A stretch of 64,000 nucleotides of DNA from assembly GCA_000336895.1 (NCBI GenBank), contig AOLX01000026.1, positions 125,220 through 189,219 on the forward strand, written 5' to 3'. The notes below the pieces were generated by a model. The model worked only from the letters and a program-made list of their open reading frames with translations, made no database searches and was not told the origin of the DNA. Position numbers and translations under genes: made by a program. How positions within the stretch are numbered: position 1 is the first letter of the stretch; every line of letters starts with the position of its first letter. Below, piece after piece: positions 1 to 8,325 of the stretch. This DNA is from Haloarcula argentinensis DSM 12282 (GTDB taxonomy: Archaea > Halobacteriota > Halobacteria > Halobacteriales > Haloarculaceae).

Positions 1-1486
1 ACAGCGAGATAGCGTCCAGATAGCTGGCGGTGTTGCCCGCCCAGGCTCTGGGAACGAGTTCCGTCGCGTCCTGTCGGCCGATCCAGGCGAAGGAGAACCA
101 CTGGGATTCGGCCAACTGGTCACACACCGCCTGTTCAATCTCCTCGGTGGTCTCCGCTTCGACGAGCACCTGATCGATCCGACGGATGATCGCGTTGACC
201 TGCTTGAGCCGTCGCAGTTCGCGGTTCTGTTCGCGGCGCTCGGCCTCGCGTTCGCGGAGCGTCGTCTCGCGATCCACGCGCGCGAGCGCGGCTTCCGCGC
301 TGGCGGCGAGCAGGTCCACCATCTCTCGGGTCCTGGCGTCGCTGTGTTGCTCGCCCAGTTCGATGTAGAACACGCCATGGTCTTCGAGCGGGAGGCAGAG
401 CCGTTTCGCGTCGGTTGTGACCGGTCCCGCCCCAAGGTCGATGCGCTCGCCGGGGGCGACCTCGACGGCACTGTCCTGCACGAACACGTCCCACACTGTG
501 CCCTCTCCCGGCCCGATTGACGCGCTTCGGTCCGCCTCGGTATCGCCGACGCTACGAAGGGTGTTGTCGCTTCGGTCGAACAGGTAGATCTCTACGCCGG
601 GGAGTTCCAGCACGTCGACGGCCGTCTCGAGTATCTGTTCGGCTACGGCTGTCTTGGTTTCCGTGTGCAGCAGCTTTCTGGTCGACTCGTGCAGCGCCGC
701 GAGCGTCTCCTCGAACCGCTTCCGGTCCGAGATGTCCCGAACGACGCCGACCTGCCGGTAGCTCCCGTCTTTGCGGTCGTATGTCGTGAACTTGGTCTCT
801 ATGGGGAGCGTGTCCCCGTCAGCGGTTCTGAGGTCCGTCGTCAGCGTCCCGACGTCGCGCTCGCCCTCGATGAACTGCCGCGACATCTCCGCTGCCTCCT
901 CGATAACGGATTCGTCCGCCAGCAGCGTCGCGTTCGATCCGATCAGCGTGTCCTTGTCGTAGCCGGTCATCGACTCGACAGCGCTGTTGACCGTCTGCAT
1001 CGTGAACCCTTCGTCGAGCGTGTAGATACCGTCCTCTATCGTCTCGACGATCCGCTCGTACTGCTCGAGCATCTCCGTCCGCTCGTGGCGCTCGGTGATG
1101 TCGTGGACGATTCCCAGATACAACTCCTCGCCGTCCCACTGCTGGGGCTCGAAGGAGATCTCGACCCACCGTTCCGTGTCGCCGACCGAACACGACGACG
1201 TCAGCGGTGATTCCGGTGACTGACTGCAGTGGGTTCCGAGGTCAATGTCACGGAGGTCCGGGAAGAGCTCAGCTATCTGGCTTCCAAACACGTCCGACGG
1301 GTCCGAGTCGAGGAGGTCACAGAGGTGATCGTTACCGGTCTGTATCTCCCCGTCTGCGGCGGTGACGACCACCGGTTCGGGCATTCGTGCGGCGAGTGTC
1401 TCCAACAGCACAGGGGGGGACTGCTGTGCCGGTGTGTCACGTGCCGCTTGTTCGTTCTCATCCGTTCCACCGACCGGCTTCTCCAT
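1..1486 (-). CDS. Bat-like PAS/GAF sensor regulator (3' end outside window)
   Basis: About 495 residues are visible and the C-terminus lies beyond position 1. In order: PAS (about 25-135, ending GIVHDITER), PAS (about 140-258, ending GVVRDISDRKR), GAF (about 262-405), a charged helical linker rich in Arg/Glu (405-430), and the start of a second GAF (VNAIIRRIDQVLVEA onward). This is the layout of haloarchaeal bacterioopsin-activator-like cytosolic sensors, which end in a BAT-associated domain and an HTH_10; that end is not visible, so DNA binding is inferred. The ATG at 1486 is the first in-frame start after an AT-rich stretch. It resembles the complete regulator at 12290-15049. Ligand and targets are unknown. 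Confidence 0.8.
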   Translation of the reverse strand, partial: MEKPVGGTDENEQAARDTPAQQSPPVLLETLAARMPEPVVVTAADGEIQTGNDHLCDLLDSDPSDVFGSQIAELFPDLRDIDLGTHCSQSPESPLTSSCSVGDTERWVEISFEPQQWDGEELYLGIVHDITERHERTEMLEQYERIVETIEDGIYTLDEGFTMQTVNSAVESMTGYDKDTLIGSNATLLADESVIEEAAEMSRQFIEGERDVGTLTTDLRTADGDTLPIETKFTTYDRKDGSYRQVGVVRDISDRKRFEETLAALHESTRKLLHTETKTAVAEQILETAVDVLELPGVEIYLFDRSDNTLRSVGDTEADRSASIGPGEGTVWDVFVQDSAVEVAPGERIDLGAGPVTTDAKRLCLPLEDHGVFYIELGEQHSDARTREMVDLLAASAEAALARVDRETTLREREAERREQNRELRRLKQVNAIIRRIDQVLVEAETTEEIEQAVCDQLAESQWFSFAWIGRQDATELVPRAWAGNTASYLDAISL

Positions 1487-1576
1487 ACCGTTCCACGGCA
1501 CTTGCCATGGGAAAGGTTGTTTTCAGTATACGTACCAGAACACGAAGAGTGCGTATTCGTTAGGTCCGGATACGGC

Positions 1577-2251
1577 TCAGTCGCTCCCGCTGCGTCGACT
1601 GGCGAGCTGAACCACGTCTTCGAGGCCGGACACGTCGTGGTCCGGCGTCACGTCGAGTCGGGTGTCGGTCCGGTGCGGACGACGGATGAACGCCGAGTCG
1701 ATTCCAGCCCGGTGTGCTGCCTCGATGTCGGATTCGTTGTCGCCGACGAACAGGGCGTCGCTGACACCGAGGTCCTCCATCGCCCGCTCGATGTAGTACG
1801 GCTGCGGTTTCTTCCGATGGAGGCTCTCGACTGTCGGCTCGCGCGCCCAGACGGTGTCGAAGTAGTGGCCGATATTGAAGTGCTCAAAGGCGAAGGCGAC
1901 GGTGTCGAGCTGATTCGAGGAAACCACACCCAGCGGACAGTCTAGCCGGTCGAGCACAGATACATCGGCGTAGGGCTGTTTCTCTCCAGCCCGGATAAGC
2001 GCCCGCTGCACCGCTGTCAGAGCCTCGTCACGAGCTCGGAAGAGCCGCTCGGGGTCGATATCGTACTGCGTACAGATGTCAGTGAGTTCGGGCACCGTCA
2101 CGCCGATGCTCATCGCCTCGACGTGGGCTGTCGACGGCGAGACTACGCCCAGTTCCTCGAATGCCTGGCGCGCGCCGACGTAATGTGCATCCATGTCCGT
2201 CAGCGTCAGCAACACGCCGTCGTTGTCGAAGATGACCGACTCGTACCCCAT
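1577..2251 (-). CDS. HAD superfamily hydrolase (phosphoglycolate phosphatase-like)
   Basis: A 224-residue HAD-like phosphatase. Motif I is FDNDGVLL near the N-terminus (nucleophile Asp plus acid/base Asp), motif II is GVVSSN, the motif III lysine lies in HRKKPQPYY, and motif IV is FVGDNESDIEAA. The helical insert between motifs I and II is the C1 cap of the phosphoglycolate phosphatase/PGMB group. The substrate is unknown; members dephosphorylate small metabolites in the cytosol. A GTG lies directly upstream (2254), but the ATG at 2251 starts the conserved region and is preferred. It stands alone between the Bat-like gene and the BFN gene, all on the minus strand. Confidence 0.85.
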   Translation of the reverse strand: MGYESVIFDNDGVLLTLTDMDAHYVGARQAFEELGVVSPSTAHVEAMSIGVTVPELTDICTQYDIDPERLFRARDEALTAVQRALIRAGEKQPYADVSVLDRLDCPLGVVSSNQLDTVAFAFEHFNIGHYFDTVWAREPTVESLHRKKPQPYYIERAMEDLGVSDALFVGDNESDIEAAHRAGIDSAFIRRPHRTDTRLDVTPDHDVSGLEDVVQLASRRSGSD

Positions 2252-2294
2252 CACGTAGTTTCAGGGCGGACAGACGCAGAAAGGTTTCGCGTCC

Positions 2295-2756
2295 TCACAG
2301 CCCAAGATCCTCGCTGCCACTCCCGCTTTGGTCGAACTGCTCCGGCGATCGCCCAGCCTCGTCGATAACATCGTCTGTCACGACGACCGGACAGTCTACT
2401 CGGAGGGCAATCGCGATGGCATCCGAGGGGCGAGCGTCAAACACCATGTCCTTGCGCCGGTCGTCGGTGTACTGCTCTGCGTCGATCTTCCCGTAGAATG
2501 TCCCGTCAGCCAAGTCGTCGATACGGACCCGGTCGATAGCTCCCCCGAACTCTGTCACCATCTCGACCAGCAGGTCGTGAGTGAGGGGGCGCTCGAAGGG
2601 TTCGCCGGCAATCGCCAGTTGCATCGATTGGGCCTGGTCCTTGCTGACGAAGATGGGGACGATCTCCTCGCGTGCACGGAGCAAGACGACCGGCGTGCCG
2701 CCCCCCTCTTCGTTGACCCCGACGCCGACCCCTTCGACCGTGGCATCGTGTTCCAT
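2295..2756 (-). CDS. Bifunctional nuclease (BFN/DUF151) domain protein
   Basis: 153 residues. The BFN core fills roughly residues 15-130: GGTPVVLLRAREEIVPIFV, then QAQSMQLAIAGEPFERPLTHDL, a middle strand GTFYGKI, and the signature FDARPSDAIAIALRVDCPV. Plant and bacterial members were described as nucleases acting on DNA and RNA, but the physiological role in archaea is not settled. The last 20 residues are an acidic, Ser/Gly-rich tail of halophilic type. The gene is single, and the ATG at 2756 is the only good start. Confidence 0.85.
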   Translation of the reverse strand: MEHDATVEGVGVGVNEEGGGTPVVLLRAREEIVPIFVSKDQAQSMQLAIAGEPFERPLTHDLLVEMVTEFGGAIDRVRIDDLADGTFYGKIDAEQYTDDRRKDMVFDARPSDAIAIALRVDCPVVVTDDVIDEAGRSPEQFDQSGSGSEDLGL

Positions 2757-2942
2757 GGACCAGTGTTGGGTTCGCGGGTATGAAAAGCTACCCCGGGGCG
2801 GTTTCAGCGGTCTGTCCTGTCCGTTATTCTTCGCTGACTCCGGATACGCTATCGCGACCGGACCGACCGTGCGACGCGCACGACAGCTATCCCGCCCAGC
2901 AGTCCAGTCTAGACGCGACGGAGTGGCGAGCGCCCGCTGAAG

Positions 2943-3004
2943 CGGAATTAAACCGAATTAAAACGGGCAGTAGATCGGCCAATTCGGATAAATTCGACTT
3001 AAAT
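2943..3004. promoter_or_regulatory. AT-rich control region with inverted CCGAATT sites
   Basis: A short AT-rich block in GC-rich surroundings, upstream of the secreted protein gene. It holds GGAATTAAA (from 2944), CCGAATT (2953-2959), its inverted partner AATTCGG (2981-2987) and a further AAATTCG (2989-2995). A TATA-like CTTAAAT follows at about 2998-3004. The paired half-sites look like an operator, but this is inference from symmetry only. Confidence 0.4.
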
Positions 3005-3070
3005 CGCCTTTTGGGCTTGCCCCCTTCATATGCCACTGGGCCAGAGAGACGAGCGGAGGCAACGATCAGA

Positions 3071-3580
3071 ATGAAACTCACTACGATCGCCGGCGGCCTG
3101 CTTGCCGTGCTCGTCATCACGGGCTCGGCGGCGGCACTCCCCGGCGCAGCAGGCGCACAGGCCGACGACCATGCGGACAACGCACAGGCAGACAACGCTG
3201 CCGAGCAGGCGGCGAACGAAACAGCGAACGCAGCCGAGAACGAATCCGACGGCGCTACCGAGGCGGCTGACCGCCGCGGCCCGCCCGCTGATGCCGGTCA
3301 GGCAGGCGACCAGCGCGGCCCGCCGTCGGATCTCCCCGAACAGGTCCCTGACTTCGTCAGCGAGATCCACACGCTCATCGGGCAGAAGCAGGCCGGCGAA
3401 CTCACGGGCGATCTGGGCGCACAGATCAGCGACCTGACGCCCGGTGACGAGAGCGACGCGACCGAGAACGAGACCGAATCGCCGTCTGAGAGTGGTGGCG
3501 CGGACGATGCTGCTGCGGAGTCGACTGAGGACGCGGATAAAGACGATGAGCAGTCCACCGACGACGACAGCGACGCGTAA
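3071..3580 (+). CDS. Secreted highly acidic haloarchaeal protein
   Basis: 169 residues starting at an ATG preceded by GGAGG (3055-3059); in-frame codons further upstream are non-coding in character. Residues 1-29 form a Sec-type signal peptide (basic start, hydrophobic core GGLLAVLVITGSAAA, Ala-rich cleavage region). The mature protein is a low-complexity Asp/Glu/Ala chain with two DRRGPP/DQRGPP boxes at about 72-94 and one more structured patch (LPEQVPDFVSEIHTLI, about 96-112), then an acidic tail. Boxes like this occur in conserved haloarchaeal exported proteins of unknown function. No membrane anchor or lipobox is seen. Confidence 0.7.
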   Translation: MKLTTIAGGLLAVLVITGSAAALPGAAGAQADDHADNAQADNAAEQAANETANAAENESDGATEAADRRGPPADAGQAGDQRGPPSDLPEQVPDFVSEIHTLIGQKQAGELTGDLGAQISDLTPGDESDATENETESPSESGGADDAAAESTEDADKDDEQSTDDDSDA

Positions 3581-3623
3581 TCCCCCTGACCTGACGGCTC
3601 TTCACCTGCCGAGTAACCAAGCG

Positions 3624-3633
3624 CGGTTTTTTT
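3624..3633 (+). terminator. Oligo-T terminator candidate
   Basis: A run of seven T residues (3627-3633) after GCGCGG, 45 nt past the stop of the secreted protein gene and before the next start. Archaeal terminators are commonly short T runs. No strong stem precedes it. Confidence 0.4.
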
Positions 3634-3652
3634 GCTTGCTGAACTCTGAGTG

Positions 3653-3985
3653 ATGGCTATGGATGACACCGCCGAGTCCAGCGTCCACGCTGGCGACGGA
3701 ACCCGTGACCGCACGACGGCAGACCTACTTGCGGGTGACGAGGACTCGTCGGCGTCGGAATCGTCGGGTGAGATGAACCGGAAGCGGGCTCTCCTGTTCG
3801 TCTCGCCGTTTCTCGCTATCGGACTGTTCGATCTGGCCCTCCTACTTGGCTGGGGACTGGACCCGCTATGGGGGTTCATGATTCTCCCGCCGATACTGTT
3901 CGTCTCAGTGCTCGGCTGGATCGCCTTCCGAACCGGGTTTGCGAGCGACCGGACCGGGGATCCAGCCGTCGATAGCCACGACTGA
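3653..3985 (+). CDS. Small two-helix membrane protein
   Basis: 110 residues. A polar acidic N-terminus of about 42 residues is followed by two hydrophobic helices (about 45-67, LLFVSPFLAIGLFDLALLLG; about 73-93, MILPPILFVSVLGWIAF) and a short acidic tail. GTG (3650) and ATG (3653) are adjacent; the ATG is preferred. No catalytic motif is visible and the function is unknown. It follows the secreted acidic protein gene but is separated from it by a T run. Confidence 0.6.
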   Translation: MAMDDTAESSVHAGDGTRDRTTADLLAGDEDSSASESSGEMNRKRALLFVSPFLAIGLFDLALLLGWGLDPLWGFMILPPILFVSVLGWIAFRTGFASDRTGDPAVDSHD

Positions 3986-4038
3986 CGGTTCGCGGCGTCG
4001 ATAGAACACCGAGTGACTGCCCGCTCCGGTGCGGGTCC

Positions 4039-4275
4039 CTATTCCTCGAACAGGTCGTCGACAGCGGCCCGGGCAGCAAGGGCAGCGTCGTCCGCGACCT
4101 GTGCCTCGTCCTGTCGACTGTCGGGCGCGTTGACGTACACGTCGACGTCCAAGACGCCGTCTTCGAAGGTGACAGTCACGTCGAGGTCCTCGACCGCGCT
4201 GACATCGTATCGCGAGAAGACAACGTCTTCGGCTGCGGTCGAGGCTGTCTCGACGACCTCATCGTCTGTCGGCAT
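4039..4275 (-). CDS. DUF3194 family protein
   Basis: 78 residues (MPTDDEVVETASTAAEDVVF... to DDLFEE). Small acidic alpha/beta proteins of this type are encoded beside the prefoldin beta gene in many euryarchaea, as here, four bases downstream of pfdB. The pattern FEDGVLDVDVYVNAP fits the central beta hairpin of the family. Function is unknown; the linkage suggests a role connected to protein folding or translation. The ATG at 4275 follows the pfdB stop closely and is preferred over upstream in-frame codons inside pfdB. Confidence 0.75.
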   Translation of the reverse strand: MPTDDEVVETASTAAEDVVFSRYDVSAVEDLDVTVTFEDGVLDVDVYVNAPDSRQDEAQVADDAALAARAAVDDLFEE

Positions 4276-4279
4276 CGCC

Positions 4280-4669
4280 TTATGCGCCGCCAGCGCCGGG
4301 GCCGCCGGCCGGACCCGCGCCACCTGCGCCGCCGAGCATCTGCTGGAGCTCGCTCTGGAGATCTTCGAACTGCTCCTGCACGCGCTCTTCCTGCTTTTCG
4401 AGCGTTTCCACGCGGACTTCGAGGCTGTTGACCTTCTCTTCGAGGTCGTCCTGCGCCTCGTCGAACTCGGTCTTCACGAGGAGTTCGCCGACCTCGCGGT
4501 ACATGGTCGAGTCCTCGTCGATGTCGTCGAGCTCGTCCAGCGCCGTCTGGGACTCCTGGAGCTCCGTCTCAGCCTGCTGTTTCTGTGCGGCGACCTGCTG
4601 TGCTGTCTCTTGAAGATCCTGCAGTTCCTCGAGCTTCTCCTGTGCTTCAGGCGGAAGATTACCCTGCAT
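4280..4669 (-). CDS. pfdB: Prefoldin subunit beta
   Basis: 129 residues of the beta-class prefoldin chain, which with alpha subunits forms the hexameric jellyfish-shaped holdase that hands unfolded proteins to the thermosome. The start MQGNLPPEAQEKLEELQ is diagnostic. Two long coiled-coil helices (about 8-50 and 68-112) flank the beta hairpin segment STMYREVGELLVKTEF. The C-terminus is a Gly/Ala/Pro tail (GGAGGAGPAGGPGAGGA) seen in several haloarchaeal versions. The ATG at 4669 matches the family start; an upstream ATG at 4708 would add an atypical 13 residues. Probably co-transcribed with the DUF3194 gene. Confidence 0.92.
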   Translation of the reverse strand: MQGNLPPEAQEKLEELQDLQETAQQVAAQKQQAETELQESQTALDELDDIDEDSTMYREVGELLVKTEFDEAQDDLEEKVNSLEVRVETLEKQEERVQEQFEDLQSELQQMLGGAGGAGPAGGPGAGGA

Positions 4670-4928
4670 ACCTCCAGAGTTGGGAGCCGGAGTGTTAAAC
4701 CCATGCATCTAGCTCCGAACGATGGTGGCGGCATCCCGGCTCGCTCAGGGTCCGAAACGTCTGAAACCGGCGTATGTCGTCGGAATTGGCGGGCAGAGTC
4801 AGTACACGCACCGATAGCGGAATGACATGGGCCTGGGCCAATTTCTGATACCATGGCATTATACCGGTGTCGGGACACGGTACCCGAGTCGGCGTAACAC
4901 GTTTGCGTCTCACAGCCTTTACTACGGT

Positions 4929-5231
4929 ATGTCCCACCCGTCACCGGAGACAGCCGCTGACCCGGAGGAGTTGGTCGCTGCACTGCCGACTCCGCCGGCA
5001 CCGTGGCAGCGAAGTGACGCCAACGGCGGCATCGTCGAATATCGGATTCCGGACGACGATGGCGTCTGTGCTGCGGCCAAACTCGTCGTTCGCCCCGAAC
5101 TTTTCGACGACAGCGCGGTCCGGGTCGATAGAAAACAGGGGTGCAAAGACGTCGGAACGGGGCGACATCCAGATATCGAGAGCGCCGTCGACGCCGTTAC
5201 CGCGGAACTGGCCGCCGCAGTCGGCGAATAG
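4929..5231 (+). CDS. Conserved haloarchaeal hypothetical protein
   Basis: 100 residues, start at 4929 (MSHPSPETAADPEEL). Composition is acidic and soluble, with predicted beta strands around GIVEYRIPDDDG and AAKLVVRPELF and a C-terminal helix (ESAVDAVTAELAAAV). No motif I recognise. It is divergent from pfdB, and the 220 bases between pfdB and this start hold no other gene that I can support. Confidence 0.55.
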   Translation: MSHPSPETAADPEELVAALPTPPAPWQRSDANGGIVEYRIPDDDGVCAAAKLVVRPELFDDSAVRVDRKQGCKDVGTGRHPDIESAVDAVTAELAAAVGE

Positions 5232-5244
5232 CTGTCGCGGCTAT

Positions 5245-5613
5245 CTACGCTGGCCCGTCGGTCAGCCCGGCGACCGTGACGTACAGTCCGAACGTCGAGA
5301 TGACCGTTCCGGCAAGCTGTGTTCCCGCAGTCGCCAGAAACCCGATATCCGTGTACAACAGCGGGGCGAGCATGAACCAGCCGCCGAAGATCGTCGTCAG
5401 GACAGCCGGTGGTAAACTCGGTTCGCCGGTCGCACGGAGCAGTTGGAGGTTTCGAACCGTAAAAACGAGTCCGAGAAGCCCGCTCGAAGTCACGCTCCCG
5501 GTAAACGCGGCGGTCGACCCGACGACGATCGGGAGCAGCGCACCGACGAGACAGCCCAGCACGCAGATGATAGCTGAAGCCACGAGGAACTGAGGCGCAG
5601 ATTGTTGTGACAC
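5245..5613 (-). CDS. Four-helix membrane protein
   Basis: 122 residues from a GTG at 5613. Four hydrophobic segments are visible (about 9-30, 36-52, 67-85 and 95-116) with short loops, and the chain ends in GLTDGPA. No charged residues lie inside the helices and no catalytic motif is seen. It is convergent with the upstream hypothetical gene. Family unknown. Confidence 0.6.
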   Translation of the reverse strand: MSQQSAPQFLVASAIICVLGCLVGALLPIVVGSTAAFTGSVTSSGLLGLVFTVRNLQLLRATGEPSLPPAVLTTIFGGWFMLAPLLYTDIGFLATAGTQLAGTVISTFGLYVTVAGLTDGPA

Positions 5614-5691
5614 GATAGGAAGTACGGACGATATTTATTAGTTCCTTGTCCCGGCATAGATAGGCTGGCTCCGTCCCGGCTTCGGTCGATC

Positions 5692-6201
5692 TTATGCGAC
5701 CTCACCGACTGCCCGCTCCCGCAGTTCCCCGGTCAGATGCATCCCGTGTTGATCGATCCGCCTGACAATCCGCTTCGCCTGGGTTGGTTTGAGGTACTTG
5801 TCCTCGATAGCGGCCCGGACCACGACGCCGAAACTGCTCGTCACCTCTGCGCCGAGGCCCTGCGCCATCCGGCGAACAGTGCGGTCCTCGGAGACGACAG
5901 CTACGGCGGAGCGGTCGTCGCTATCGCGGTGAGCTAACACGCCGGCGAGCACCGTCACGGCGGCTCCGAGGTCGGCGTCGCCCAGCAGGGACCTGGCCTG
6001 GTCAATATGGTCCTCGTCGACGCCGGTGTCGATGCCGTTCTCGCGGTATTCAGCCAGGTTCGTCGCGGTCGGCTCAACGTGCACCTCGTCGATGACTGGC
6101 TCTGGGATGACGATCTCGCCGTCAAAGGCGTCCAGCAGCGACAGCTCCCCTACCTGCCCCAGCGAGTACAGCGCCGTCGGCCCGACGTAGATGCGAGTCA
6201 T
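5692..6201 (-). CDS. PIN-like (DUF3368-type) toxin or nuclease
   Basis: 169 residues. The fold pattern is PIN/DUF3368: a first strand IYVGPTALYSLGQVGEL, the segment IVIPEPVIDEV with the second conserved acid, and a late strand AVAVVSEDRTVRRMAQGLG carrying the third acid, then FGVVVRAAI and a helical tail with KPTQAKRIVRRID. PIN proteins are RNases in toxin-antitoxin pairs. The first conserved Asp, expected after the first strand, is Gly here (YVGPT), so activity is doubtful or uses other residues. The start ATG overlaps the stop of the upstream antitoxin-like gene (ATGA), indicating translational coupling. Confidence 0.7.
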   Translation of the reverse strand: MTRIYVGPTALYSLGQVGELSLLDAFDGEIVIPEPVIDEVHVEPTATNLAEYRENGIDTGVDEDHIDQARSLLGDADLGAAVTVLAGVLAHRDSDDRSAVAVVSEDRTVRRMAQGLGAEVTSSFGVVVRAAIEDKYLKPTQAKRIVRRIDQHGMHLTGELRERAVGEVA

Positions 6202-6500
6202 AGCTCCGCGGCCGTGTCGGCATCGAGCTCCAGATCGGACAGCTCAAGCTGTGTCGTCAGGTTACGCTCGCGGGCCACGTCGAGCCACTCCGCGATGGAG
6301 AGATCAGCGAGCTGTGCGGCTTCGGCCGCCGACACGTCGCCGGACTGATACTGCTCGACGGCGACGCGGAGTCGAAGCGTCTCCAGTCCCTCCCGGAGGG
6401 CCTTTCGAATCGTGGTCGACCGGTCCTCAGAGAGCAACTCGGCGACGTCGTCCAGTTCATCTTTCTCTTCACTTGGGAGTCGCGCGCTTATTGTCGGCAT
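6198..6500 (-). CDS. Antitoxin-like DNA-binding protein (UPF0175/RHH type)
   Basis: 100 residues starting MPTISARLPSEEKDELDDVA, a ribbon-helix-helix-like beginning (strand then helix), followed by ERSTTIRKALREGLETLRLRVA, a segment QYQSGDVSAAEAAQLADLSIAEW and a short C-terminus. This is the layout of UPF0175-type antitoxins paired with PIN/DUF3368 toxins. It is the first gene of a two-gene operon with the PIN-like gene, sharing four bases. It probably represses its own promoter in the 158-bp gap to the pantoate kinase gene. The ATG at 6500 is chosen because residues upstream do not fit the family start. Confidence 0.7.
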   Translation of the reverse strand: MPTISARLPSEEKDELDDVAELLSEDRSTTIRKALREGLETLRLRVAVEQYQSGDVSAAEAAQLADLSIAEWLDVARERNLTTQLELSDLELDADTAAEL

Positions 6501-6626
6501 GTTTGCACAGTCATCCGCCGTAAACACACATCAAACTACGGGTCGGAGAACCGCCTGTCGGTCGTCTGAAACTCTGTACGGAGAGAACGTCCGACAGCCT
6601 GTGTGGCCGGAGCGGCCGATCACCAA

Positions 6627-6634
6627 TCCTTAAC
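6627..6634 (+). promoter_or_regulatory. TATA-like element for pantoate kinase
   Basis: CCTTAACG lies about 28 bases before the ATG at 6659, which would place the transcript start at or next to the start codon. This is the usual arrangement for leaderless haloarchaeal mRNAs. Confidence 0.45.
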
Positions 6635-6658
6635 GCCACCGGGTCCCACGGAGAGGCA

Positions 6659-7495
6659 ATGAGCGACGAAGCACACGCGTTCGTTCCCGGTCACATCACG
6701 GGCTTTTTTACCGTTGACCGGGGCGATGACCCGATCGAGACCGGCTCTCGCGGGGGCGGACTGGCCCTGTCTGACGGTGTTTCTGTTACCGTCAGCCGCG
6801 GGGCTGAAACCGAGATAACGCTGAACGGCGAGCCGATTGAGGTGGAGGCCGTCGAGCGAGTGCTGGACGCCCTGCGAACCACGGCGACTGTCACCGCCGA
6901 AACGCCGCTCCCGCTCGGGTCCGGTTTCGGCGTCTCCGGCGGACTGGCACTCGGCACGGCGCTGGCGGCCAACGCCGTCTTCGGCCATGGACTCTCGTAC
7001 AACGAACTGGTGACCATCGCCCACGGCGCGGAAGTTCAGGCCGGTTCGGGCCTCGGCGACGTCGTCGCGCAGGCTCGCGGCGGCGTGCCGCTCCGCCTCG
7101 AACCCGGTGGGCCGCAGTTCAACTACCTCGACGCCATTCCAGCCCGGAGCCGCGTCGAGTACGTCACGCTCGGCGAGCTATCGACGGCGGACGTGGTCGG
7201 CGGCGACACGGAGACACTGACGGCCGCCGGAGAGCGCGCGCTCTCTACCGTGGTCAAAGAGCCGAAGCTCTCGACGTTCATGCAGGCCGCCCGGCAGTTC
7301 TCCCGTGAAGCGGACCTGCTGACGCCGGAGGTCAAGGCGGTCATCGATGACGTGGCCGAAGCCGGCGGTGACGCCGCGATGGCAATGCTCGGTGAGACGG
7401 TGGTCGCGCTCGGGACTGGCCTCTCCGACGCCGGCTACGACGCTGCTGTCTGTGCCATCTACCCGCCGGGCGCGACCATCGAAGACGAGGGCTGA
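6659..7495 (+). CDS. Pantoate kinase (GHMP family)
   Basis: 278 residues. It phosphorylates pantoate with ATP to 4-phosphopantoate, the archaeal route to coenzyme A that is completed by phosphopantothenate synthetase. The N-terminus AFVPGHITGFFTV matches archaeal PoK. The GHMP ATP-binding loop is TPLPLGSGFGVSGGLALG (about residues 81-98), and GSGLGDVVAQARGGVPLR is the second conserved block. Length fits the family. It acts in the cytosol. It stands alone, divergent from the toxin-antitoxin pair; the next gene (DUF2103) follows 61 bases downstream. Confidence 0.88.
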   Translation: MSDEAHAFVPGHITGFFTVDRGDDPIETGSRGGGLALSDGVSVTVSRGAETEITLNGEPIEVEAVERVLDALRTTATVTAETPLPLGSGFGVSGGLALGTALAANAVFGHGLSYNELVTIAHGAEVQAGSGLGDVVAQARGGVPLRLEPGGPQFNYLDAIPARSRVEYVTLGELSTADVVGGDTETLTAAGERALSTVVKEPKLSTFMQAARQFSREADLLTPEVKAVIDDVAEAGGDAAMAMLGETVVALGTGLSDAGYDAAVCAIYPPGATIEDEG

Positions 7496-7556
7496 ATCTG
7501 TCGTTGCGTAAGATGTGAACCGTCTCGCTTATCAGCACGGACCCGTAGCCACAGCT

Positions 7557-8285
7557 ATGGACTGTCGGCAGTGTGCCACGCCGCTCGACCGACCGGGCGA
7601 CTACTGCCTGGTCTGTCACACTGCCAATACGGACGCCGCCGTCCTCGAACTCGACCGTGAGCGGGCGACGGTGACCTCGCTGCTGGACGGAGCAGTCGTC
7701 GGCCAGCGGACGGTGACGACGACGCCGGAGGGCGATGGAAGCGACGAAACAGTTGTCGTCGAACTGCGGAACTTCGCCGGCCTCGTCGCGGACGAGGTAC
7801 GACGAAAACGGCCGGAGGAAGTGTACGTCACGGGCGACCGCGACGTTATCGCCGCCGTCCGCCCACAACTGCACTACGAGTTCTTCCGCGTTGAGGGCGA
7901 CGACCCGGTTCAGCGGGTCATCGACCGCCAGGGCGAGCCCGCGCTCGAAGTGGTCGACGCCGCGCCGGCGGAGAAACTGGGCGGGAGCCACTCGACGCTC
8001 ATCGGCGGCCGGTCGGGCCAGCGGGTCATCCAGACCGTTGCCGGCCACCCCCACGTCAAGAAGGTTATTCCCGGTCCCATCGACGCTGGCGGCGCGAGCT
8101 CGCCGACGGGCGTCCGGGCGAAGGCGACCCGCGCCGACGCCAACGGCAACGTCCGGGTGCTCATCCGCGACGGCTCCAGCGTGCAGGAGAACCGCGTCGT
8201 CACGACGGCCGGCGACCGCGAACTCGGCGAACACGTCCGGGCAGATCTGAACGAGGCACTCAAGGAAGCCGAACTGCAGGAGTAG
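7557..8285 (+). CDS. DUF2103 zinc-ribbon protein
   Basis: 242 residues. It opens with an N-terminal zinc ribbon CRQCATPL...CLVC (two CxxC knuckles within the first 20 residues). The conserved body includes LRNFAGLVADEVRRKRPEEVYVTGDRD and, in the second half, GGSHSTLIGGRSGQRVIQTVAGHPHVKKVIPGPI, the block that defines the DUF2103 family of archaea. Its role is unknown; the ribbon and basic patch suggest nucleic acid or ribosome contact (inference). The ATG at 7557 is preferred because the ribbon begins immediately after it. Confidence 0.8.
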   Translation: MDCRQCATPLDRPGDYCLVCHTANTDAAVLELDRERATVTSLLDGAVVGQRTVTTTPEGDGSDETVVVELRNFAGLVADEVRRKRPEEVYVTGDRDVIAAVRPQLHYEFFRVEGDDPVQRVIDRQGEPALEVVDAAPAEKLGGSHSTLIGGRSGQRVIQTVAGHPHVKKVIPGPIDAGGASSPTGVRAKATRADANGNVRVLIRDGSSVQENRVVTTAGDRELGEHVRADLNEALKEAELQE

Positions 8286-8325
8286 CCGGCCAGTGGCTCG
8301 GCCGCTATGTCTCGGTCCCGGCGGC

